Positions 10,601 through 17,797 of a DNA stretch of 64,000 bases are shown piece after piece. Below the pieces are notes generated by a model that saw nothing but the letters and a program-made list of their open reading frames with translations, ran no database searches and had not been told where the DNA came from. Source of the DNA: Dehalococcoidales bacterium. Lineage in GTDB: Bacteria > Chloroflexota > Dehalococcoidia > Dehalococcoidales > UBA2162. Made by a program: the position numbers and the translations under genes. The DNA lies in NCBI GenBank assembly GCA_016932435.1, contig JAFGCW010000089.1:1-64000 (forward strand), written 5' to 3'. Positions within the stretch are counted from its first letter, which is position 1; each line of letters begins with the position of its first letter.

Positions 10601-10750
10601 GCTTCGGTTAACCCGGTTCTTTGCAAGGGGGACGGTCTCTGCAACGCGAAATGTCCTACCGGAGCGATATCGCTCAAGCACTATACCAACGTAGAATTCA
10701 TGAGCCAGATCGATACGGCATTTGCCGATGAAATGGTGATAAAAAGTTGA
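7637..10750 (+). CDS. hdrA: Selenocysteine-containing HdrA (BamE-like flavoprotein), Sec77
   Basis: Reading the in-frame TGA at 7865-7867 as selenocysteine joins two open frames into one 1037-residue HdrA. The context is [16 protein letters not shown], where the family has Cys after CSM. There are two FAD modules (VVGGGVSG near residue 30, VIGGGLAG near residue 617), an inserted ferredoxin segment ([12 protein letters not shown]), a middle Hdr region ([10 protein letters not shown]) and a C-terminal double [4Fe-4S] domain ([11 protein letters not shown]). HdrA flavins carry out electron bifurcation or confurcation. The start is GTG 7637, 8 nt after the HdrD-like stop, since no better start lies ahead of the FAD motif. 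Its own stop overlaps the possible TTG start of the next gene. Selenocysteine HdrAs are known in some methanogens and sulfate reducers; the Sec reading here is inferred from homology and a hairpin. Confidence 0.9.
7883..7900 (+). promoter_or_regulatory. Candidate bacterial SECIS hairpin in hdrA
   Basis: CUGGUC at 7883-7888 pairs with GGCCGG at 7895-7900, six pairs of which two are G-U. The loop is GAGGUC. The loop starts 22 nt after the UGA and begins with G, which fits the loose rules for bacterial SECIS elements (small loop, G near its start, about 16-37 nt downstream). It was found by eye, not by folding. Confidence 0.5.
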
Positions 10751-10770
10751 CTGAGGAACTGAAAAAAAGA

Positions 10771-11556
10771 ATGAGTAGCACAACCGACTTTACTCCGTCG
10801 ATACTCGGTTTTGTCTGTCACTGGTGAGGGTACGGCGCTGCCGACCTTGCTGGAGTTTCCAGACTGCAATATACAACTGAGACCAGGCTGATACGTGTGA
10901 TGTGCACCGGCAGGGTGGACCTCGAGATGGTACTCAGGGCTTTCCTGAATGGTGCCGACGGCGTCTTTATCGGCGGTTGCCGACTGAACGAGTGCAACTA
11001 TACCACCCAGGGTAATTATGACGCCTTGAACATGGTGCTTCTGTGTAAAAAGATACTGGAACACATCGGCGTGAATTCTGACAGGCTGAGAATCGAGTTT
11101 ATGACATCCGGTGACGGAATTCTATTTGCAGAGATTATGAATGAGTTCGGCAGGCAGCTGAAAGATGCAGGACCGCTTGGCACTGGTGAAGAGATGACGC
11201 TGGATGAAATGAATGCACGACTCGAGAAGATTATCAGACTGGTGCCGTATATAAAGATAAAAAAGAATGAAAAACTGGGAATCCGTCTTGCATTGCCTGA
11301 GGAATATGATGCTCTGTTTTCAATGGAGGAGATCGACAAATTTTTCAATGAAGTCGAATCCTACCGAATCGATCCTGAGAAATGTAAATCCTGCGGTATT
11401 TGCGCCGGACGATGTCCGGTAGAAGCCATCTCAGGAGAAAAAAAATCACCCTATGTCATAGACCAGGAAAAGTGTATCCGGTGCGGAACCTGCCTGGAGG
11501 TCTGCCCAACTCGTTTCAATGCGATTAGTAGATCTACGTCAGCATTATTCATATAA
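10771..11556 (+). CDS. mvhD: Selenocysteine-containing MvhD-ferredoxin fusion (BamF-like), Sec19
   Basis: Translating TGA at 10825-10827 as Sec gives a 261-residue protein beginning MSSTTDFTPSILGFVCHW-U-GYGAADLAG, where MvhD proteins have Cys at the U. The delta subunit (MCTGRVD, GADGVFIGGC, GNYDALN) spans about residues 10-150. A C-terminal ferredoxin with CKSCGICAGRC and CIRCGTCLEVC follows. MvhD passes electrons from a donor to HdrA. ATG 10771 is used; an upstream in-frame TTG at 10747 overlaps the hdrA stop and is an alternative. The last residues (after RFNAIS) differ from the decayed copy near 13500, which may keep the ancestral ending. No BamG-I or hydrogenase genes follow. Confidence 0.88.
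10850..10862 (+). promoter_or_regulatory. Candidate bacterial SECIS hairpin in the MvhD gene
   Basis: CTGGA at 10850-10854 and TCCAG at 10858-10862 form a perfect 5-bp stem with loop GTT. The loop starts 28 nt after the UGA and has G first. TTG at 10847-10849 can extend the stem with CAA at 10867-10869 across a 4-nt bulge. Confidence 0.55.
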
Positions 11557-11757
11557 TCTTGCTCAATACAATAGTGCATTCAAATCCAGTATCACTTACC
11601 ATTTTTTAAATAACCTCGAAAACGGTTTGTGTAATTTATCCTGTCTTTAAAATCATTTCATGTTTGAACCTGATGTCAATACAAATCCATTATGGTTCCA
11701 TCTGTGCGGTCTGGTATTCTGAATATTACATATGAAGTGAAATATTGATTTTATTGA

Positions 11758-11763
11758 TATAAT
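11758..11763 (+). promoter_or_regulatory. Extended -10 promoter of the FAD oxidoreductase gene
   Basis: TATAAT at 11758-11763 is preceded by TG and one base (TGATATAAT), a perfect extended -10. No good -35 is present. It lies 40 nt upstream of the ATG at 11804, in an AT-rich 247-nt gap that otherwise shows nothing. Confidence 0.5.
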
Positions 11764-11803
11764 ATGTTCTACAGATATAAATGAATTAGTTTAAAGGAAA
11801 AAA

Positions 11804-13285
11804 ATGATGGAAAAATCGATTATCATAATCGGGGGAGGGCTGACGGGGCTTTCTGCCGGCTGTTACGGGAGGATGAATGGATACAAGACCAGGATTTTCG
11901 AGATGCACAGAATCGCCGGTGGGGTAGCCACAGGCTGGAAACGCAACGGCTATATCATAGATGGTGCGATGAACTGGCTGGTGGGAACCCGGCAAGGCGC
12001 GCCCTTCTACGAATTCTTCGAAGACCTCGGAGCCGCCCGGGTATGGAAGATACACAACCATGACCAGTACTCAATCAGTGAAAACCCGGAAGGCAGGGCT
12101 TTCACTTTATACTGCGATGCAGATGACCTTGAAAACTACCTGAAGGGTATAGCCCCGGAAGACAGTGAACCGATCCATGATCTGACTGAGGCCGTTCGGG
12201 TACTATCTCGGTACAAGATGCAGGTGGAAAAACCGCCGGAATGGTATACCCCCGAAGATTTCGCATCGATACCCGAGCTGCCGCCATACCTGGAAACGAG
12301 CCGAAAATGGGCCGGTATCACCGGGCAGGATTTCGCCAAACGCTTTAAAAATCCTTATCTACAGAAGGTCTTTTCAAGTATCCAGATGCCCTTATCTATG
12401 GTACTTGTTATACTTGCGTTTCAGCACAGTAAATCGGCTGGCTATGTGCTGGGCGGCGCCCTGGCACTTGTAAAACCTATAGAAGAACGTTACCGGGAAC
12501 TGGGAGGTGAAATTACATATAAAGCAAGAGTGGATAAAATACTTGTTGATAACAACAAAGCCACAGGCGTTAAACTGGAAGACGGTACGAAACACCGGGC
12601 TGACTGGGTAATTTCCGCGGCGGACGGACACTCGACGATTTTCGATATGCTGGAAGGCAAATACATAAACGATACAATAAAAAAAATGTACGACCAACCT
12701 GATTTATTCAGTCCGCTGGTGTACGTGGGGCTGGGAGTGAATCGCACCTTCGACGATATTCCGTCAACTATCGGCGGACTCAGCTTCCAACTTGGTAAAC
12801 CCGTTACTATCGCCGGCAAAGAGGAATCCCGGATGACTGTGCTGATCTACAATTTTGATCCCTCGCTGGCACCTGAAGGCAAGACAACGCTGATTGTTTC
12901 CTATACTACGGATTACGATTACTGGGAAAAACTGAAACAGAATCCGGGAAATTACAAGGCTGAGAAAGAGCGTATTTGTAACGATGTTATCGCCGGGCTG
13001 GAAGAGCATTTCCCCGGAATTACGGAACAGGTAGAAATGCGTGATGTGGCCACGCCGATGACCTGGGTACGTTATACCGGTAACTGGAGAGGCAGCTACG
13101 AGGGGTGGATGTTCGGTGCGCATGATAACATCAGCAAAATCTTGCCGGGGCTGGAGAACTTTTACATGGCGGGGCAATGGGTCAACGCCGGTGGTGGTAT
13201 GTGCACTGCGGTCATGTCTGGTAACCATACCATACAGATAATCTGTAGTAAAGATAATAAACCTTTTATCACAACGAAGCCATAG
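11804..13285 (+). CDS. FAD-dependent oxidoreductase, phytoene-desaturase/carotenoid-isomerase-like
   Basis: A 493-residue flavoprotein. The N-terminal Rossmann motif is IIIIGGGLTGLSAGCYGRMN, followed by the FEMHRIAGGVATGW segment typical of CrtI/CrtISO-type amine-oxidase-superfamily proteins. The C-terminal FAD contact is LENFYMAGQWVNAGGGM. AAAGGA lies about 5 nt before the ATG. No carotenoid genes are nearby, so the substrate is unknown. It separates the intact MvhD ferredoxin tail from a decayed copy of that tail downstream and has its own promoter, so it is probably not part of the Bam-like operon. Confidence 0.8.
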   Translation: MMEKSIIIIGGGLTGLSAGCYGRMNGYKTRIFEMHRIAGGVATGWKRNGYIIDGAMNWLVGTRQGAPFYEFFEDLGAARVWKIHNHDQYSISENPEGRAFTLYCDADDLENYLKGIAPEDSEPIHDLTEAVRVLSRYKMQVEKPPEWYTPEDFASIPELPPYLETSRKWAGITGQDFAKRFKNPYLQKVFSSIQMPLSMVLVILAFQHSKSAGYVLGGALALVKPIEERYRELGGEITYKARVDKILVDNNKATGVKLEDGTKHRADWVISAADGHSTIFDMLEGKYINDTIKKMYDQPDLFSPLVYVGLGVNRTFDDIPSTIGGLSFQLGKPVTIAGKEESRMTVLIYNFDPSLAPEGKTTLIVSYTTDYDYWEKLKQNPGNYKAEKERICNDVIAGLEEHFPGITEQVEMRDVATPMTWVRYTGNWRGSYEGWMFGAHDNISKILPGLENFYMAGQWVNAGGGMCTAVMSGNHTIQIICSKDNKPFITTKP

Positions 13286-13632
13286 AATCGTATATTTCAC
13301 TCAAACAGGCCTTTAGAGTGTATGTTGTTGCGGAAAAAGAAAAGTAGTGGTGGTATCTGCACCAGGTAATGCTCGATAAAAGCCATTTCCAGAGAAAAAA
13401 ATCACCCTAGATCATCGACCAGGAAAAGTGTATCTGCTGCGGCACCTGCATGGAAGTCTGCCTAACTCGTTTCAATGCGATTAGTAAAGAAATATCGGCG
13501 TTATTCGAGTAATTCTTACAAGGTTATTCTTTGGTATATCAGGTTAAGGCTTGATTAACCACGATCTAACTGTAAAAGTCTGTTTATTTCTCTAATATTG
13601 TTCCATCAAGAAGTATATGGTATTCTCTTTCC
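13286..13632. other. Intergenic region carrying a decayed ferredoxin tail
   Basis: No intact gene lies in this 347-nt gap. Its middle part is the degenerate copy of the upstream MvhD ferredoxin tail, listed separately. The rest (13513-13632) is AT-rich and shows nothing beyond a possible promoter for the next gene. Confidence 0.6.
13330..13512 (+). pseudogene. Decayed duplicate of the MvhD C-terminal ferredoxin
   Basis: Bases 13391-13512 are closely similar to 11434-11556, with weaker similarity back to about 13330. In one frame the copy reads SP-stop-IIDQEKCICCGTCMEVC and then RFNAISKEISALFE and a stop. It has an internal TAG, a one-base loss in the A-run, Arg-to-Cys and Pro-to-Leu changes in the cluster motif, and no start. 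It is a remnant of a tandem duplication or of a second ferredoxin gene. Its intact-looking end (KEISALFE) suggests that the upstream copy, which ends RSTSALFI, is the one whose tail drifted. Confidence 0.75.
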
Positions 13633-14226
13633 ATGCTTCAGCAAGATAATTATCAAGTTTTCCGGGATTGCCTGTTGGGAGATGAGAAGATACTCTGGTC
13701 CGGGCGACCTGATCCTGGTATGCATTTTACTCTTATTGACCTTTTTCTTGTTCCTTTTAGTGTATTGTGGGGAGGATTTGCTATCTACTTTGAGTTATCC
13801 GGTCTATTATCCGAAGCAGATCAAGGAAATATCGATATCGAATCAGTACTGTTTGGTATTCCTTTTGTACTTGTTGGTATCTATTTAATGTTCGGGCGAT
13901 TTATATACAAGAGATGGAGAAAGCAAAGAACGTATTACGCGATAACGAATCGCAGGATTCTTGCTCTCTATACTGCTTTTGGTAAACACTTTCTTGAACT
14001 AGATATTAATACTGTAACAGATGTAAACATGCATGTATGGGCAGATGGTAAAGGTTATTTGATCTTTAACGAAGGGAAGTCTTCATTCTATGGCAGAGAT
14101 CAGTTTCCTAGGAATACCGGTATGGATATCTTTTCATACTACAAATATCCACTTGCACTATATGATATGCCCAATGCAAATGAGGTATACAGGTTAATAG
14201 TTGATACAAAGAGCAAGATTGCTTAG
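13633..14226 (+). CDS. Membrane protein with PH-like domain
   Basis: A 197-residue protein. The N-terminus (LLGDEKILWSGRPDPG) is the usual lead-in to bacterial PH-like (YdbT/YvbH-type) domains. Two membrane segments follow, about residues 33-52 and 73-92. A soluble PH-like part starts at YYAITNRRILALYTAFGKHF. The start is the ATG at 13633. A longer overlapping frame from 13598 is a shadow. Function is unknown. The gene stands alone. Confidence 0.65.
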   Translation: MLQQDNYQVFRDCLLGDEKILWSGRPDPGMHFTLIDLFLVPFSVLWGGFAIYFELSGLLSEADQGNIDIESVLFGIPFVLVGIYLMFGRFIYKRWRKQRTYYAITNRRILALYTAFGKHFLELDINTVTDVNMHVWADGKGYLIFNEGKSSFYGRDQFPRNTGMDIFSYYKYPLALYDMPNANEVYRLIVDTKSKIA

Positions 14227-14323
14227 ATTGAAGTGATATTGGCATTAATTTAAAGGTAATACCTATTCTGTGTTAGCGCCTGGTATAGATGATCAATATT
14301 GGATCTTTCTTGTCTTTTGTTAT

Positions 14324-14360
14324 TTGACAACAAGTATGAATAGAGTCATACTATAGTATG
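14324..14360 (+). promoter_or_regulatory. Toxin-antitoxin promoter with overlapping palindromic operator
   Basis: TTGACA at 14324-14329 is followed by a TACTAT-type -10 about 19 nt later (14349-14354). A perfect 14-bp palindrome, CATACTATAGTATG at 14347-14360, overlaps the -10. AGTATGAATA also occurs on either side (from 14333 and 14367), giving extra half-sites. Ribbon-helix-helix antitoxins usually bind such sites to repress their own operon, so autoregulation is likely. Confidence 0.6.
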
Positions 14361-14390
14361 ATATAAGTATGAATATAGTGGGGTCTGAAA

Positions 14391-14648
14391 ATGGGAAAGA
14401 GTGCAAAGGTGGCGATAAGTCTTCCGGAGGATATTCTGAGAACCATTGAAAAGGAACGAAAAGACAGGGGAGAAAGTCGAAGCGAATTCTTCCGGCATGC
14501 GGTCGAGAAATATCTGAAACAGGAGAAAGAATCAAAGGAAATCGAAGTATATATTCATGGTTACACCGCCATGCCGGAATCAGCTGAGGAGGTTGAAGCT
14601 GTCCACCAAACAGGAGTAAACACTCTGGCTGAGGAGCCCTGGGAATGA
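14391..14648 (+). CDS. Ribbon-helix-helix antitoxin (MazE-type partner)
   Basis: An 85-residue protein. Residues 1-45 form a ribbon-helix-helix DNA-binding domain (AKVAISLPEDILRTIEKE, then RSEFFRHAVEKYL). An acidic tail, probably disordered, would wrap the toxin. It overlaps the MazF-like gene by ATGA. It should neutralise the toxin and, with the palindrome at 14347, repress the operon. Confidence 0.85.
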   Translation: MGKSAKVAISLPEDILRTIEKERKDRGESRSEFFRHAVEKYLKQEKESKEIEVYIHGYTAMPESAEEVEAVHQTGVNTLAEEPWE

Positions 14649-14962
14649 AACGCGGTGAAATCTGGTGGGCTGAGTTGGGTGCACCTGCCGGGCGGCGACC
14701 GGTGCTGCTGTTGTCTCGAAACGAAGCTTATCTGGTAAGAGAACTCGTAACGGTCGCTCCGGTCACTACCAGGATAAGGAATATTCCCTCCGAGGTTCCG
14801 TTAGGTCTTGAAGACGGCCTGTCCAAATCCTGCGTCATAAACCTGGACACAATTTCTACCATCGCGAAAACTAGTCTGAGTGAGAGGTTAACTATCCTCA
14901 GTACCGAAAAAGTAAAAGCGGCTGAAACTGCTTTACATTTCGCTCTCGGTATGGATAATTAG
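14645..14962 (+). CDS. MazF/PemK-family endoribonuclease toxin
   Basis: A 105-residue toxin starting MKRGEIWWAELG, the conserved MazF opening. It continues with GRRPVLLLSRNEAY and VTVAPVTTRIRNIPSEVPLG, the core that holds the catalytic Arg and Thr, and then SKSCVINLDTISTIAKT. MazF toxins cleave mRNA at short sequence motifs; the target cannot be read from the sequence. It is translationally coupled to the antitoxin through the ATGA overlap. Confidence 0.88.
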   Translation: MKRGEIWWAELGAPAGRRPVLLLSRNEAYLVRELVTVAPVTTRIRNIPSEVPLGLEDGLSKSCVINLDTISTIAKTSLSERLTILSTEKVKAAETALHFALGMDN

Positions 14963-15055
14963 TTATTATTCAGACAACGGCCTTCCTTTGCGTGAGACTG
15001 GAATAAAATCATAGTCCGTTGAGTCGAACATGACCAGGACATGCATGATAGGCCG

Positions 15056-15460
15056 CTAGACGTTCCTGTAAAAGAGTGGCAGGTGGGCTAATCCGGGCGG
15101 GATTAATATGCTTGACGAAGTATTAAGGATGACTTTCTCAAGTTTTTCTCCTTCGCCCAGCCACAATTCGATTTCACCGCCCAGCTCTTCGGGCTTATCC
15201 GGATTCGTTCCCAGGTAGACCAGCAGTTCCGAATATTCGTGTTTATGTGTTTGAGGCCCGCCCGATCGGTTTCCCAGGCTGGTATCGCGGTCGATTATAT
15301 TGTATTCAACGATCGAATCGGTCGAAGCGAACAGTTCCCTATCACATAATACCCGTACTCCGGTTGGAGTAAAATCCTCTCCGGCTGTAGCAGCAGGCTC
15401 AATCTCATGAAGTGGGGGTGACGGTCTTCTGACGATGAGTTTTTCGTATCTGGATAGCAT
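15056..15460 (-). CDS. Cupin-like small protein
   Basis: A 134-residue protein with a cupin-like pattern: QTHKHEYSELLVYLGTNPD is motif-1-like (H-x-H-x(4)-E) and SSSILIPPGLAHLPLFYRN is motif-2-like (P-P-G-x-x-H). The metal ligands HxH, E and the later H are present. Function and substrate are unknown. The gene is divergent from the dienelactone hydrolase, with a 198-nt gap between them. Confidence 0.6.
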   Translation of the reverse strand: MLSRYEKLIVRRPSPPLHEIEPAATAGEDFTPTGVRVLCDRELFASTDSIVEYNIIDRDTSLGNRSGGPQTHKHEYSELLVYLGTNPDKPEELGGEIELWLGEGEKLEKVILNTSSSILIPPGLAHLPLFYRNV

Positions 15461-15578
15461 TTCCTCTCCTTCACGGTTTTTCAGGTATAAGACTCCGATA
15501 ATTTACTATCTATTTAACACTAACTGCCAGCAGTTTTCATCAAAGAGGTACTTTTGCACTTGGCAGTTAATAAAAAAC

Positions 15579-15607
15579 TTGCACCACTCAACGCATAGGT
15601 ATAAAAT
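15579..15607 (+). promoter_or_regulatory. Promoter of the dienelactone hydrolase-maturase pair
   Basis: TTGCAC at 15579-15584, a 17-nt spacer and TAAAAT at 15602-15607 make a good sigma-70-type promoter. It lies about 50 nt before the ATG at 15659. Confidence 0.5.
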
Positions 15608-15658
15608 CGGCTCAACTGAAAACTATCCAGAAATAATAGAACGAGGAGGTGGTAATTC

Positions 15659-16423
15659 ATGTGGAACCAGTTTCAGACCGATGAATACCAGGGAATGCTT
15701 GCTGAAACGATTTCGATGGAGGGTCACAACGGGGATTCCATACATGCCTATTATTCACGACCTCTTGGCGAAGGACCTTTTCCGGGAGTGGTTCTGATAC
15801 CGCACGTGCCCGGCTGGGATGAATTCTACCGCGAAGCAACACGCCGTTTTACTCAGCATGGTTACGCCGCAATCTGTCCTGATATTTACTGCCGGTTAGG
15901 GCACGGTACTCCCGAGGAAATGGCCACGAAATCCCGAAATGAAGGCGGACTTCCCGATGAACAGGTCGTTGGTGACTGCGAGAATGCTATCAGGTATTTA
16001 AAAAGTCAGCCATATTCGAATAACAAGGTTGGGGTGATCGGCACCTGCTCCGGAGGTCGGCATACTTTCCTGGTGGCCTGCCAGGCCAGCGGTGTCGATG
16101 CCGCGGTCGACTGCTGGGGCGGCCGGGTAGTTGCTGCTAAAGAAGAACTAACACCACGCCAGCCGGTCGCACCTATCGACTACACGGAAAAATTGAATTG
16201 TCCTCTCCTGGGGATATTCGGAAATGATGATCACAGCCCGACACCTGAACAGGTAGACCAGCTTGAAGAAGAACTGAAGAAATACGGCAAGGATTACAGC
16301 TTTCACCGCTACGACGGTGCTGGCCATGGATTCTGGTACTATCAAAGTGAAATGTACCGACCCAAGCAGGCAATGGACTCATGGAACAAGGTATTCGAGT
16401 TCTTCGGTAAACATCTACGTTGA
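15659..16423 (+). CDS. Dienelactone hydrolase family protein
   Basis: A 254-residue alpha/beta hydrolase. The triad is Cys130 in GVIGTCSGGRH, Asp190 or Asp191 in IFGNDDHSP, and His223 in DGAGHGFWY. A Cys nucleophile is the DLH hallmark. DLH enzymes open cyclic esters from ring-cleavage pathways, but many relatives act on other esters, so the substrate is open. GAGGAGGT lies just before the ATG. It is followed 15 nt later by the radical-SAM maturase gene. Confidence 0.85.
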   Translation: MWNQFQTDEYQGMLAETISMEGHNGDSIHAYYSRPLGEGPFPGVVLIPHVPGWDEFYREATRRFTQHGYAAICPDIYCRLGHGTPEEMATKSRNEGGLPDEQVVGDCENAIRYLKSQPYSNNKVGVIGTCSGGRHTFLVACQASGVDAAVDCWGGRVVAAKEELTPRQPVAPIDYTEKLNCPLLGIFGNDDHSPTPEQVDQLEEELKKYGKDYSFHRYDGAGHGFWYYQSEMYRPKQAMDSWNKVFEFFGKHLR

Positions 16424-16438
16424 AGGAAGGTTTTACCC

Positions 16439-17725
16439 ATGCCTGAGGAAACCGGGGAGACTCCTGCATCTGGCATCGATCCATTTGTCGTCATGGCTAA
16501 ACCGGTCGGTCCTGCCTGTAATCTCGAATGTGGTTACTGCTATTATCTCGAAGCAGCAACGTTGTTCACGCCCCGGGATATGTTCCGCATGTCCGACGAG
16601 GTCCTCGAAAACTATATCCGTCAATACATGACCGCCAGTCCGGGACCTGAAGTGCTGTTCGTGTGGCATGGAGGAGAACCGACCCTGGCCGGACTTGATT
16701 TTTACCGGCATGTCATCAAGTTGCAGCAGAAATACCTGCCTGATGGGAGATCCTTCCGGAATAACCTCCAGACCAACGGAATCCTGCTTGATGACGAATG
16801 GTGTTCATTCCTGGCTGATAACCACTTCGATGTGGGAATCAGCATAGATGGAACAAAATGGGTGCATGATACTTACCGGAGAGACCATGGTGGCAATGGT
16901 ACCTACGATATTGTGGCAGAGTCGATACGCAGATTACAGTCTGACGGCATCCAGCCTGACCTTCTCTGCACGGTGACATCTATTTCAGCCAAAGAACCTC
17001 TCGGTGTTTACCGGGCACTGAGAGACTTCAATACCGGCTGGATACAGTTCATACCTATCGTACGGCGTACACCGGACGGAGTGGTGACACCGGAGTCCGT
17101 ATCTGCTGAAGCATACGGGCGTTTCATGAGAGTCGTGTTCAATGAATGGATACATCATGATCTTGACCGATTGAACGTACAGTTATTCGCCGAAATGTCG
17201 CTGGTGTGGATGGGAGGAAATCCAAGCGTATGCTGGATGGCTCCTACCTGCGGGAGAGTTCTGATAATCGAACATGACGGCGGAATCTACTCATGCGATC
17301 ACTTCGTGAACAGGGAACACTATATAGGCAATCTGGCATCCTCTCCTTTAAGCGAACTGGTAGATACAGAGGTGCAGCATCAATTTGGTGAAAACAAGAA
17401 AAAACTCCTTCCTCAACAATGCCGCTCCTGTTTATGGCTCGAAGTATGCAACGGAGGGTGTCCCAAGGACAGGTTCGCAATATCGGATGATGGTGAAACC
17501 GGTCTGAATTATCTCTGCGACGGACTCCATAGATTTTACAGTTACGCTGAAAAACCTCTGAAATACGTTATCCGTCAAAGGAAGGCGGGGAAAAGACCGG
17601 AGGTAATTATGGCCGAATTACGTGAGGAATCACGGAAAAGATGGAAAGGAATCCGTCGAAACGATCCGTGCCCCTGCGGAAGCGGACTCAAGGCAAAGAA
17701 TTGCTGCTGGGACCTGCGGTCTTAG
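16439..17725 (+). CDS. Radical SAM/SPASM protein, anaerobic sulfatase-maturase type, with SEC-C tail
   Basis: A 428-residue protein. The radical-SAM cluster site is C27, C31, C34 in ACNLECGYCYYL. FVWHGGEPTLAG and LQTNGILLDDEW are typical of anaerobic sulfatase-maturating enzymes. A SPASM-type region with several cysteines (CGRVLIIEHDGGIYSCDHFV, CRSCLWLEVCNGGCPKDR) binds auxiliary clusters. The C-terminal DPCPCGSGLKAKNCC is a SEC-C zinc motif. These enzymes oxidise a Cys or Ser of a sulfatase to formylglycine. No sulfatase is in the window, so the client is elsewhere or is another protein. Confidence 0.85.
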   Translation: MPEETGETPASGIDPFVVMAKPVGPACNLECGYCYYLEAATLFTPRDMFRMSDEVLENYIRQYMTASPGPEVLFVWHGGEPTLAGLDFYRHVIKLQQKYLPDGRSFRNNLQTNGILLDDEWCSFLADNHFDVGISIDGTKWVHDTYRRDHGGNGTYDIVAESIRRLQSDGIQPDLLCTVTSISAKEPLGVYRALRDFNTGWIQFIPIVRRTPDGVVTPESVSAEAYGRFMRVVFNEWIHHDLDRLNVQLFAEMSLVWMGGNPSVCWMAPTCGRVLIIEHDGGIYSCDHFVNREHYIGNLASSPLSELVDTEVQHQFGENKKKLLPQQCRSCLWLEVCNGGCPKDRFAISDDGETGLNYLCDGLHRFYSYAEKPLKYVIRQRKAGKRPEVIMAELREESRKRWKGIRRNDPCPCGSGLKAKNCCWDLRS

Positions 17726-17750
17726 TAAATACGATCTTCGAAATTTACTT

Positions 17751-17780
17751 TTGACATAGTTCGGTATCTTTATCTATATT
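17751..17780 (+). promoter_or_regulatory. Promoter of the SDR gene
   Basis: TTGACA at 17751-17756 and TATATT at 17775-17780 are 18 nt apart. Transcription would start near 17787. The in-frame TTG at 17780 lies inside this promoter and cannot be the real start, so translation must begin later. Confidence 0.6.
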
Positions 17781-17797
17781 TGGGACAAACTGACGAG

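Noticed and set aside
8333..10750. A gene starting at 8333 as a shorter HdrA
   Set aside because: Upstream codons back to 7637 code for the missing FAD motif and ferredoxin segment in the same frame through one UGA, so the short form is an annotation artefact.
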